This document shows positions 1 to 4,960 of a stretch of 5,124 bases of DNA, piece after piece (position 1 is the stretch's first letter; each line of letters begins with the position of its first letter). The position numbers were made by a program, and so were the translations under genes. The stretch covers positions 1-5,124 of the forward strand of contig CANRLA010000089.1 of NCBI GenBank assembly GCA_947631315.1, written 5' to 3'. The notes under the pieces were generated by a model. It saw only the letters and a list, made by a program, of their open reading frames with translations, had not been told where the DNA came from and made no database searches. The DNA is from an uncultured Clostridia bacterium (GTDB taxonomy: Bacteria > Bacillota > Clostridia > TANB77 > CAG-508).

Positions 1-2
1 TT

Positions 3-971
3 GATAAAGTATTTGATACAAATACTGGAGCAGATTTCACAATAATGGAAGAAGCAAATGAATTTATAGATAGAATAAAAGGAAATAAAACTCTACCAAT
101 GATTACATCATGTTGTCCTGCATGGATTAGATTTGCAGAAAAGAATTTTCCAAATGAACTATCTCATTTATCATCATGTAAATCACCACATCAAATGTTT
201 GGAGCAATATTGAAATCATATTATGCAAAAAAATTAAATGTAGACCCAAGCAAAATTTTTGTTGTATCAATTATGCCATGTATAGCAAAAAAATATGAAA
301 TTACAAGACCTGAAATGGAAGAAGATGGAATAAGAGATGTTGACTGTGTTATAACAACAAGAGAACTTGCAAGAATGATAAAACAAAAAGACTTAGACTT
401 TAATTCACTAGAAGATTCAGAATTTGATGACCCAATGGGAGAAGCAACAGGAGCAGGAGCAATATTTGGAACAACAGGTGGAGTAATGGAAGCCGCTTTA
501 AGAACTGCTGCTGATTTATTAGAAGGAACTGATTTAAAAGAAATTGAATATACAAAGGTAAGAGGAGAAAAACTACTAAAAGAAGCAAAAATTAAAATTG
601 CAGGAAAAGAAATAAGAGTTGCAGTTGTATCAGGACTTAAGACTGCAAGAAAAATTATGAATGATGTAAGAGATGGAAAATCAAAATATGATTTCATAGA
701 GATTATGGCATGTCCTGGAGGCTGTGTAATGGGTGGAGGTCAACCAATTAAATCATCAAAAACAAGGTGGACAACAGATGTAAGAAAAGGCAGAGCAGAC
801 AGTTTGTATTCAATAGATGAAAAGAAAACTATAAGAAAATCACATCAAAACCCAACATTAATTCAAATTTATAAGGAATTCTTTGAAAAACCAGGAAGCA
901 AAAAAGCACATAAATATTTACATACAGATTATAAGAAACAAGAAAAGTATGATTTTGCATCAAAAGATTAA
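3..971 (+). CDS. hydA: [FeFe] hydrogenase, C-terminal catalytic part (5' end outside window)
   Basis: This enzyme reversibly reduces protons to H2 at the H-cluster and in fermenting Clostridia disposes of electrons from ferredoxin or NAD(P)H in the cytoplasm. The reading frame is open from base 3, where DKVFDTN and GADFTI precede the first Met (base 45), so the gene starts upstream; 322 residues are visible. All three H-cluster motifs are present: TSCCPAW (Cys codons 111-116), MPCIAKKYE, and MACPGGCVMGGGQP. By comparison with CpI, the first Cys of the CC pair is the proton-relay residue and the second Cys, the MPC Cys and the two CPGGC cysteines are cluster ligands. The C-terminal 'small subunit' domain (YSIDEKKTIRKSHQNP to HKYLHTDY) is fused, as in HndD/HydA-type proteins of roughly 580 residues. 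The N-terminal iron-sulfur domains are not visible, so the electron donor class (ferredoxin, NADPH or bifurcating) cannot be decided. Two TAA stops occur in tandem (969-974). Confidence 0.96.
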   Translation, partial: DKVFDTNTGADFTIMEEANEFIDRIKGNKTLPMITSCCPAWIRFAEKNFPNELSHLSSCKSPHQMFGAILKSYYAKKLNVDPSKIFVVSIMPCIAKKYEITRPEMEEDGIRDVDCVITTRELARMIKQKDLDFNSLEDSEFDDPMGEATGAGAIFGTTGGVMEAALRTAADLLEGTDLKEIEYTKVRGEKLLKEAKIKIAGKEIRVAVVSGLKTARKIMNDVRDGKSKYDFIEIMACPGGCVMGGGQPIKSSKTRWTTDVRKGRADSLYSIDEKKTIRKSHQNPTLIQIYKEFFEKPGSKKAHKYLHTDYKKQEKYDFASKD

Positions 972-998
972 TAATCAAAATATTAAATAAAGAGTTTA

Positions 999-1018
999 TA
1001 GGTTAATCATAAAACCTA
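999..1018 (+). other. Weak stem-loop between hydrogenase and helicase gene
   Basis: TAGGTT (999-1004) can pair with AACCTA (1013-1018) across an 8-nt loop. The stem is only 6 bp and is not followed by a T run, so it is at best a poor terminator or mRNA 3'-end structure. Nothing else convincing is seen between the hydrogenase stop and the helicase start; no clear -35/-10 pair was found, so the helicase may be partly read through from upstream. Confidence 0.25.
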
Positions 1019-1030
1019 AATATATTATGC

Positions 1031-1035
1031 AAGGA
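1031..1035 (+). promoter_or_regulatory. Ribosome binding site that selects the helicase start
   Basis: AAGGA lies 6 nt before the ATG at 1042. The other in-frame ATG, at 1027, is preceded by ACCTAAATATATT with no Shine-Dalgarno match, and this AAGGA would lie inside that longer reading frame. The ATG at 1042 is therefore the better start, which removes five residues (MQGKN) from the longest frame. Confidence 0.65.
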
Positions 1036-1041
1036 AAAAAT

Positions 1042-2676
1042 ATGTTAGAAAATAATCAAAATGATGATTTATTGGGAGCAATAAATTCAATAAGAAATAT
1101 TGATAAAAAGCAACAAGAAGATAACGAAGACAATAGTTTTATCGAGCCTGAGGAAGAAAGTATATATCCGCCTTCTTTGGCAGACACATCACTAGAAAGA
1201 GATTTTATAGGATTGATTTTAAATGAAATTAAGGCAATATCAATATACAATTTTTTATATGATGAATGTTATTTTGCAGATGAAAATTTACTAAACATTT
1301 ATAAAAAAATATTATTTACAGATGGAGAAAAATATGCTCCAATAAAAGCAAAAGAAGGTTTTAATTTTGCAAAAGAAACTGAAGAATTATACAATTTAAA
1401 AAATGAAATAAAAGCAGAATATTGTGAATCAGACTTAAAAATTGATGATGTATATAATAAATTAAAGAAACTCTTTATTTTGAGAAAAAGCTATTTAGAT
1501 ATACCAGTAAAAGAAATTCAACCAAAAATTGCTGAAATTTTAGATTATGAATTATATGATAAAATGACTGCAGAAGATGTTAAAAATACAGTAGAACAAG
1601 TAACAGCAACAGAAAAGTTTAAAAGAGCAGTTTTAAATAATTCATTAACAGAATTTTTAGTAAATGGAGATAATACATTAACAAATGGATTGTATATTCC
1701 GTTTAATATATTATCAAGCGTATTTAAAGGAATAAGAAAAGGCGAAACTTCAGCTTTTGCTATGCCATCTAACTCAGGAAAAAGTAGATTTACTATAAAT
1801 TTGGCAACTTTTATTGCAATTGTTCATCAGAAAAAAGTTTTGATAATATCTAATGAAATGTCAGAAGAAAAAATGAAGCTATGCTTAATTACTACATTAA
1901 TAAATAATCCAAGCATACAAAAAATTCACGGACTAAAAATTAAAATTTCTGAAAGTGAATTATTAGATTTTAAATTTAGACCTGATGACCCAAGTAGTGT
2001 TAAGGTAGATGAAAATGGATATGTGGTAAAAGAAGAAGGCGAAAATCAACTTGCTTTTGCAAAAAGATTACTAAATATATCTACACAATTTAAGATGGTA
2101 ACAAAAATTACAAATTGGTATAATTCAAAATGTAAAAATTCAATCTATTTTATAGATATAACTGACCATACAAATGAAGAACTTAGAAAAGTTATAATGA
2201 ATTATTATTATAAAGAACACATTGAATATGTTTTCTATGATACATTAAAAACAGATATTGATAATATAGGAAATGGAGAAGAATTAAAAAAGACTGCAAC
2301 TATATTGTCAAATCTAGCACAGAATTTTAATATGTTCATTGGTTCAACACTTCAGCTTTCTGAAACAGCAACAGATCCAATTAACTTAAGTGTAAATGAT
2401 ATGGCAGTTAGTAGAACAGTAAAAGAAGTTTTAGACACTTTGTGTTTGTTTAAACAAATTCATAATGAAGATTTAGATAGATATCAATATTCATTAAGTG
2501 AAACAGATGAAAAAGTATTTGAACTTGAAAAATTTAAAGACCCTGATGTGAGATACTATTCATGCGTAGTTGATAAAAATAGAGCAGGAGCAAAACCAAA
2601 ACTTCTATTTAGATTAAATTTGGCTTACAATTATTGGGAAGAATTAGGATATTTGAGGTTAAAATCAGATAAATAG
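1042..2676 (+). CDS. Divergent DnaB-like helicase (RecA-fold hexameric ATPase)
   Basis: 544 residues from the preferred ATG (549 from 1027). The layout follows replicative helicase DnaB: an acidic low-complexity N-terminus (~1-45), an N-terminal helical domain (~50-95, SLERDFIGLIL onwards), a helical linker (~135-200), then a RecA-like ATPase domain. In numbering from the 1042 start: Walker A MPSNSGKS (~241-248), ISNEMS with Glu272 matching the catalytic Glu of DnaB's SLEMS, Walker B-like YVFYDT with Asp400, TLQLS with Gln438 matching SQLS, and KNRAG with Arg514 at the arginine-finger motif KNRNG. The first Walker A glycine (DnaB GRPSxGKT) is replaced by Met. About 80 residues between the SNEMS motif and Walker B are longer than in DnaB. 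The likely role is ATP-driven DNA unwinding or loading in the cytoplasm; DnaB-like ATPases of this sort are common in phages and integrative elements. No primase, loader or initiator lies next to it, so it is probably not the chromosomal replicative helicase. A non-helicase DNA-dependent ATPase is possible. Confidence 0.75.
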   Translation: MLENNQNDDLLGAINSIRNIDKKQQEDNEDNSFIEPEEESIYPPSLADTSLERDFIGLILNEIKAISIYNFLYDECYFADENLLNIYKKILFTDGEKYAPIKAKEGFNFAKETEELYNLKNEIKAEYCESDLKIDDVYNKLKKLFILRKSYLDIPVKEIQPKIAEILDYELYDKMTAEDVKNTVEQVTATEKFKRAVLNNSLTEFLVNGDNTLTNGLYIPFNILSSVFKGIRKGETSAFAMPSNSGKSRFTINLATFIAIVHQKKVLIISNEMSEEKMKLCLITTLINNPSIQKIHGLKIKISESELLDFKFRPDDPSSVKVDENGYVVKEEGENQLAFAKRLLNISTQFKMVTKITNWYNSKCKNSIYFIDITDHTNEELRKVIMNYYYKEHIEYVFYDTLKTDIDNIGNGEELKKTATILSNLAQNFNMFIGSTLQLSETATDPINLSVNDMAVSRTVKEVLDTLCLFKQIHNEDLDRYQYSLSETDEKVFELEKFKDPDVRYYSCVVDKNRAGAKPKLLFRLNLAYNYWEELGYLRLKSDK

Positions 2677-2694
2677 AATATAAATTAATTATAA

Positions 2695-2717
2695 AGAGGT
2701 TGCTAATTGCAACCTCT
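2695..2717. terminator. Strong rho-independent terminator shared by convergent genes
   Basis: AGAGGTTGC (2695-2703) pairs perfectly with GCAACCTCT (2709-2717) across a 5-nt loop, and GTTTTTG follows. It closes the helicase gene 18 nt after its stop. Read on the minus strand the same stem is followed by TTTATAATT, a weaker U tract, so it probably also ends the transcript of the convergent small membrane protein, whose stop codon (2703-2705) lies at the stem/loop junction. Confidence 0.9.
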
Positions 2718-2918
2718 GTTTTTGATACTATTAGTTAATTCTAAATATTGTATTGCCGCTTCAATTGAATCGTTATGATCATCATTTAATCTTCCTAAAT
2801 AAATAGGGTGAAGATTCTTTAACTTCTTTTCAGCATAAGTTTTTACTAAAAAAGTTACTAAAGCGATAAATACTAAAAGCAATACAATTCCTAGAGTTAC
2901 ATATAACAGTATCCGCAT
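2703..2918 (-). CDS. Small single-pass membrane protein, function unknown
   Basis: 71 residues. A hydrophobic helix of about 23 residues (roughly 4-26, LLYVTLGIVLLLVFIALVTFLV) starts almost at the N-terminus. It is followed by a basic stretch (KTYAEKKLKN), which by the positive-inside rule suggests a cytoplasmic C-terminus of about 40 residues, and by a short soluble tail containing LNDDHNDSIEAAIQYLELTN. There is no cysteine lipobox, so it is not an obvious lipoprotein. It is supported as a real gene by a near-perfect Shine-Dalgarno site, a good promoter and a terminator overlapping its end. It converges on the helicase gene and diverges from the toxin-antitoxin operon. I do not recognise the family. 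A membrane anchor or small regulatory peptide is possible, but nothing in the sequence shows a specific role. Confidence 0.72.
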   Translation of the reverse strand: MRILLYVTLGIVLLLVFIALVTFLVKTYAEKKLKNLHPIYLGRLNDDHNDSIEAAIQYLELTNSIKNRGCN

Positions 2919-2925
2919 ATTTTTT

Positions 2926-2932
2926 CCTCCTT
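2926..2932 (-). promoter_or_regulatory. Shine-Dalgarno site of the small membrane protein
   Basis: Read on the minus strand this is AAGGAGG, 7 nt before the ATG at 2918. It fixes the start and is the main reason to accept this short reading frame as a real gene. Confidence 0.85.
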
Positions 2933-2993
2933 TTTAATTAAATTAAGTTACTCAAATTTATGTTGCTTTGCTGGAGATATATAATTTTAGGTT

Positions 2994-3022
2994 ATTTTAA
3001 CATAAATGTAATTTCAATTCAA
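2994..3022 (-). promoter_or_regulatory. Candidate sigma-A promoter of the small membrane protein
   Basis: On the minus strand TTGAAT (3022-3017) and TAAAAT (2999-2994) are separated by exactly 17 bp, and TGT directly precedes the -10, giving an extended -10 (TGnTAAAAT). The predicted start near 2987 would give a leader of about 70 nt. AT-rich DNA gives many chance matches, but spacing, the extended -10 and the position before a strong ribosome binding site agree. Confidence 0.55.
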
Positions 3023-3045
3023 GTAAAATCATTTATTATATTTAC

Positions 3046-3097
3046 TGTTTTCTAATTTAATAAAAAATTCAGTGTAAAGTAATTTTATTAGAAAACA
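3046..3097. repeat. Long interrupted inverted repeat in the divergent intergenic region
   Basis: TGTTTTCTAAT (3046-3056) and ATTAGAAAACA (3087-3097) are perfect 11-bp inverted copies. A second pair, AAAATT (3064-3069) and AATTTT (3081-3086), lies just inside. The fold is 17 bp with a 7-nt bulge on the left arm (3057-3063) and an 11-nt loop (3070-3080). A T6 run follows at 3101-3106 but is separated by AAA, so it is a poor terminator. It may be an operator, the remnant of a small element or a small RNA fold. The rest of 2941-3137 shows nothing else I can support. Confidence 0.5.
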
Positions 3098-3137
3098 AAA
3101 TTTTTTATAAAAATTATCAAATTAATACATAAAGATA

Positions 3138-3166
3138 TTGAAATTGTAATAAAATAATGATAATAT
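3138..3166 (+). promoter_or_regulatory. Candidate promoter of the toxin-antitoxin operon
   Basis: TTGAAA (3138-3143) and TAATAT (3161-3166) are spaced by 17 bp. A better -10 hexamer, TATAAT (3164-3169), lies 3 bp on, but at 20-bp spacing. Either would start the transcript about 20-30 nt before the antitoxin ATG. The -10 lies inside the 11-bp tandem repeat, as expected if a Phd/YefM-type antitoxin represses its own promoter. Confidence 0.4.
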
Positions 3167-3179
3167 AATGATAATATAA
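3154..3179 (+). repeat. 11-bp tandem repeat, candidate antitoxin operator
   Basis: ATAATGATAAT occurs twice in direct succession (3154-3164, 3165-3175), followed by ATAA, giving 26 bp of perfect 11-bp periodicity. The spacing is close to one helical turn, so repeated sites would face the same side of DNA. It overlaps the candidate -10 region 21 nt before the antitoxin gene. Autoregulation by antitoxin and toxin-antitoxin complex is typical of this family; that this repeat is the site is an inference, and low-complexity DNA could produce it by chance. Confidence 0.45.
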
Positions 3180-3199
3180 ATAAGGAGATAAATAAAATT

Positions 3200-3487
3200 A
3201 TGATTAATATTCGACCAGTTTCTGATTTAAGGAACAAATATCCTGAAATAGAAAATTTAGTTTTAAATGAAAATGAATCTGTTTATCTTACTAAGAATGG
3301 ATATGGCTCAATGGTTGTTATGAGTTTAAAAAAATATTCAAAATTAATTGAAGAGACAGAGATAGAGAAATTATTAGAAAAAAAATTTAAAGAAACAAAT
3401 ATTGACAAATTATTAGAAGAATCTGAGAAAGAATTAGATGATAATAATACTAAATATTTATCACATGAAGAAGTATTTTCAAATTAA
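3200..3487 (+). CDS. Phd/YefM-family antitoxin of a type II toxin-antitoxin module
   Basis: 95 residues. The N-terminal ~55 residues have the Phd/YefM pattern: IRPVSDLRNKYPEIENLV (DNA-binding/dimer part), VYLTKNGYGSMVVMS (core strands) and LKKYSKL. The C-terminal ~40 residues are highly charged, rich in Glu and Lys (EKLLEKKFKE, SEKELDDNN), as expected for the disordered tail that wraps and inhibits the toxin. It is made in the cytoplasm, neutralises the toxin encoded just downstream and normally represses its own operon. A Shine-Dalgarno AAGGAG (3182-3187) lies 12 nt before the ATG, slightly long but usable. Its stop codon overlaps the toxin's ribosome binding site, so the two are translated from one message. 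Family assignment is firm; which sub-family (Phd, YefM or RelB-like) is less so. Confidence 0.9.
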   Translation: MINIRPVSDLRNKYPEIENLVLNENESVYLTKNGYGSMVVMSLKKYSKLIEETEIEKLLEKKFKETNIDKLLEESEKELDDNNTKYLSHEEVFSN

Positions 3488-3492
3488 GGAGG
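3486..3492 (+). promoter_or_regulatory. Ribosome binding site deciding the GTG start of the toxin
   Basis: AAGGAGG overlaps the last two bases of the antitoxin stop codon (TAA, 3485-3487) and sits 6 nt before GTG (3499). No in-frame ATG lies near the N-terminus, so GTG is the start. The overlap favours translational coupling, and the weaker GTG may keep toxin below antitoxin. Confidence 0.85.
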
Positions 3493-3498
3493 AACTTA

Positions 3499-3810
3499 GT
3501 GACAGAAAAATTTAATATAAAATACTTACAATCATTTTATAATGAATTAAATGAAATTTTATATTATATTGAGAATAAATTGAAAAATAAAAATGCAGCC
3601 AAAAGATTATCTGTAAAAATAGAAAAAGCAATATTAGAAGCAAGTAAAAATCCTAAATCATTTGAAATTTATAAAACTGATAAAAAAATCAAATATAATT
3701 GGTACAGAATATATGTTAAAAATTTTATAATTTATTATACTATAAAAAACAACTCAATGATAGTTGTACATATTGTATATAAAAAAAGAAACATAGAAAA
3801 TATATTATAA
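3499..3810 (+). CDS. RelE/ParE-superfamily toxin
   Basis: 103 residues, usual size for the family. The pattern is that of the RelE/ParE fold: an N-terminal helical pair (KYLQSFYNELNEILYYIENKLKN, then a second helix to ~48), ASKNPKSFEIY, the YRIYVKNFIIYYTI strand pair (~69-82), and a C-terminal IVYKKRNIENIL. Basic and aromatic residues often important in such toxins are present (Arg70, Tyr80, Lys95, Lys96, Arg97). RelE members cleave mRNA in the ribosomal A site while ParE members poison gyrase; the sequence read by eye does not separate them, though the IxYxxRNIExLL ending is common in clostridial proteins annotated as RelE/ParE. It is paired with the antitoxin 11 nt upstream. The stop (3808-3810) lies only 2 nt before a hairpin that covers the splB ribosome binding site. 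Confidence 0.88.
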   Translation: MTEKFNIKYLQSFYNELNEILYYIENKLKNKNAAKRLSVKIEKAILEASKNPKSFEIYKTDKKIKYNWYRIYVKNFIIYYTIKNNSMIVVHIVYKKRNIENIL

Positions 3811-3812
3811 AT

Positions 3813-3873
3813 AATCTCCAATATTTTTAGTATGAAACTGAGAAAATTAGTTAAAATAAAAATATTGGAGGTT
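3813..3873 (+). promoter_or_regulatory. 17-bp RNA hairpin sequestering the splB ribosome binding site
   Basis: Positions 3813-3829 pair with 3857-3873: 14 perfect consecutive pairs (CTCCAATATTTTTA with TAAAAATATTGGAG), then one U-G wobble (3815-3871) and two A-U pairs. The 3' arm contains the whole GGAGG (3867-3871) that precedes the splB ATG (3879) by 7 nt. The 27-nt loop can form an inner 6-bp stem, AACTGA (3836-3841) with TTAGTT (3847-3852), capped by GAAAA. No T run follows, so it is not a terminator. On any transcript that includes the toxin 3' end, the splB start would be masked unless the left arm is occupied or absent. Confidence 0.75.
3830..3858 (+). promoter_or_regulatory. Speculative sigma-G-like promoter inside the hairpin loop
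   Basis: GTATG (3830-3834) fits the sigma-G -35 pattern GHATR, and TAAAATA (3852-3858), 17 bp on, fits 5 of 7 positions of CATWHTA; TAAAAT is also an acceptable sigma-A -10. Bacillus splB is sigma-G dependent. A start near 3865 would drop the left arm of the hairpin and free the ribosome binding site. The -10 is imperfect and the DNA AT-rich, so a chance match is quite possible. Confidence 0.22.
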
Positions 3874-3878
3874 TATTT

Positions 3879-4877
3879 ATGTTTATACCAGATGCAATTT
3901 ATTTTGAAAAAGCAATTTCAAAATATGAACTTGGAAAAGAATTATTAGAAAAATATAAATCTGTTCCAAAGTTTGAAATAGAAAATCACAATAATATTGA
4001 AGAAATGAGAAAAAAAGAAAATAAAGAATTCCCTCGAATGAAAAAGAACTTAATCATTGGAATTAGGAAAACTCATAAATTTGTAGAAAATCATAAAATA
4101 TCAGATTACTTAGTGCCATATACATCATCAGGATGTACCGCTTCATGTCTTTATTGTTATTTGGTATGCAATTATAATAAATGTGCATATTTAAGATTAT
4201 TTGTAAATAGAGAAGAAATGCTTGAAAAAATTATAAAAACTGCAGAAAAATCAGAAAAAGATTTAACATTTGAAATTGGTAGCAATAGTGATTTAATACT
4301 TGAAAATACAATAACTAATAATTTAGTATGGACAATTGAGAATTTTAAAAATACTAATAAGGGATTTCTAACTTTTCCTACTAAATTTGATATGGTTGAC
4401 TTACTACTTCCGCTTGACCATAAAGGGAAAATAATTATAAGAGTAAGTGTTAACCCTGTTGAAATAATAAGGAAAGTAGAATTTGGCACTTCTGATTTAG
4501 ATTCTAGAATAAATGCAATTAATAAATTAAAAGAAGCAGGTTATAAGGTAGGTTTATTAATTGCGCCAGTTATATTTGTAGAAGATTGGAAAGAAAAATA
4601 TTTAGAATTAATAAAATACTTAGATGCAAAACTTTCTTCAAAGGTAAAAAAGAATTTATTTTTTGAAGTTATATTTATGACATATAGTTATATCCATACA
4701 AAAATAAATGAGGAAGCATATCCAAATGCTATTAACTTATATGATAAGAATTTAATGACAGGAAGGGGCAGAGGAAAGTACTGGTACAAGAATGAAGTAA
4801 GAGAAGAGGGAGAAAAGTTTTTTAGAGAAAACTTAGGAAAATATTTTCCAAACAATAAAATTATTTATATTGTTTAA
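3879..4877 (+). CDS. splB: Spore photoproduct lyase-like radical SAM protein
   Basis: 332 residues, close to the ~340 of Bacillus SplB. SplB repairs 5-thyminyl-5,6-dihydrothymine in DNA of germinating spores by a SAM-derived radical. Here SSGCTASCLYCYL carries the CxxxCxxC [4Fe-4S] motif (Cys86, Cys90, Cys93), with Tyr92 and Tyr94 matching Tyr96 and Tyr98 of the B. subtilis enzyme. Later blocks also match: FEIGSNSD, PTKFDMVDLLL, RVSVNPVEII, FGTSDLDSRINAINKLKEAGY, IAPVIFVEDW and GRGKYWY near the C-terminus. By alignment from memory, B. subtilis catalytic Cys141 corresponds to Ser135 here, and the alternative Cys74 of C. acetobutylicum SPL corresponds to about Asn71; two extra cysteines, Cys97 and Cys102, sit just after the cluster motif. 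Its strong GGAGG is buried in a hairpin, and it follows the toxin gene by 68 nt. It may be an active clostridial variant using another H donor, or an SPL-like protein with altered chemistry. Confidence 0.9.
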   Translation: MFIPDAIYFEKAISKYELGKELLEKYKSVPKFEIENHNNIEEMRKKENKEFPRMKKNLIIGIRKTHKFVENHKISDYLVPYTSSGCTASCLYCYLVCNYNKCAYLRLFVNREEMLEKIIKTAEKSEKDLTFEIGSNSDLILENTITNNLVWTIENFKNTNKGFLTFPTKFDMVDLLLPLDHKGKIIIRVSVNPVEIIRKVEFGTSDLDSRINAINKLKEAGYKVGLLIAPVIFVEDWKEKYLELIKYLDAKLSSKVKKNLFFEVIFMTYSYIHTKINEEAYPNAINLYDKNLMTGRGRGKYWYKNEVREEGEKFFRENLGKYFPNNKIIYIV

Positions 4878-4894
4878 ATATAATTGTTAAAATC

Positions 4895-4915
4895 GAGGTC
4901 GCAATTTACGACCTC
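4895..4915. terminator. Probable terminator downstream of splB
   Basis: GAGGTCG (4895-4901) pairs with CGACCTC (4909-4915) across a 7-nt loop, 17 nt after the splB stop. The following AAATTTTC is a short, delayed U tract, so plus-strand termination may be moderate. On the minus strand the stem is followed by GATTTTAAC, so it could also stop transcription arriving from the right. Confidence 0.65.
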
Positions 4916-4960
4916 AAATTTTCAATTTAGATTGATAGTTTAATTATTTACTTACTTTGT

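Noticed and set aside
221..697. Minus-strand open frames of 158 and 62 residues inside the hydrogenase gene.
   Set aside because: They lie antisense to strongly conserved hydrogenase coding sequence, and their Leu/Ser-rich composition is what antisense of A-rich codons gives.
999..1018. Hairpin after the hydrogenase as a terminator.
   Set aside because: The stem is only 6 bp and no T run follows; kept only as a weak stem-loop.
1027..1041. Longer helicase start at ATG 1027.
   Set aside because: It has no Shine-Dalgarno site, whereas AAGGA stands 6 nt before the in-frame ATG at 1042.
1056..1250. Minus-strand 64-residue open frame inside the helicase gene.
   Set aside because: Antisense shadow of the helicase N-terminus with no supporting start signals.
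3154..3179. CRISPR-like or satellite repeat.
   Set aside because: There are only two full 11-bp copies with no spacers; an operator or chance tandem duplication is more likely.
4172..4489. Minus-strand 105-residue open frame inside splB.
   Set aside because: Antisense to conserved SplB blocks, with a composition typical of an antisense frame.
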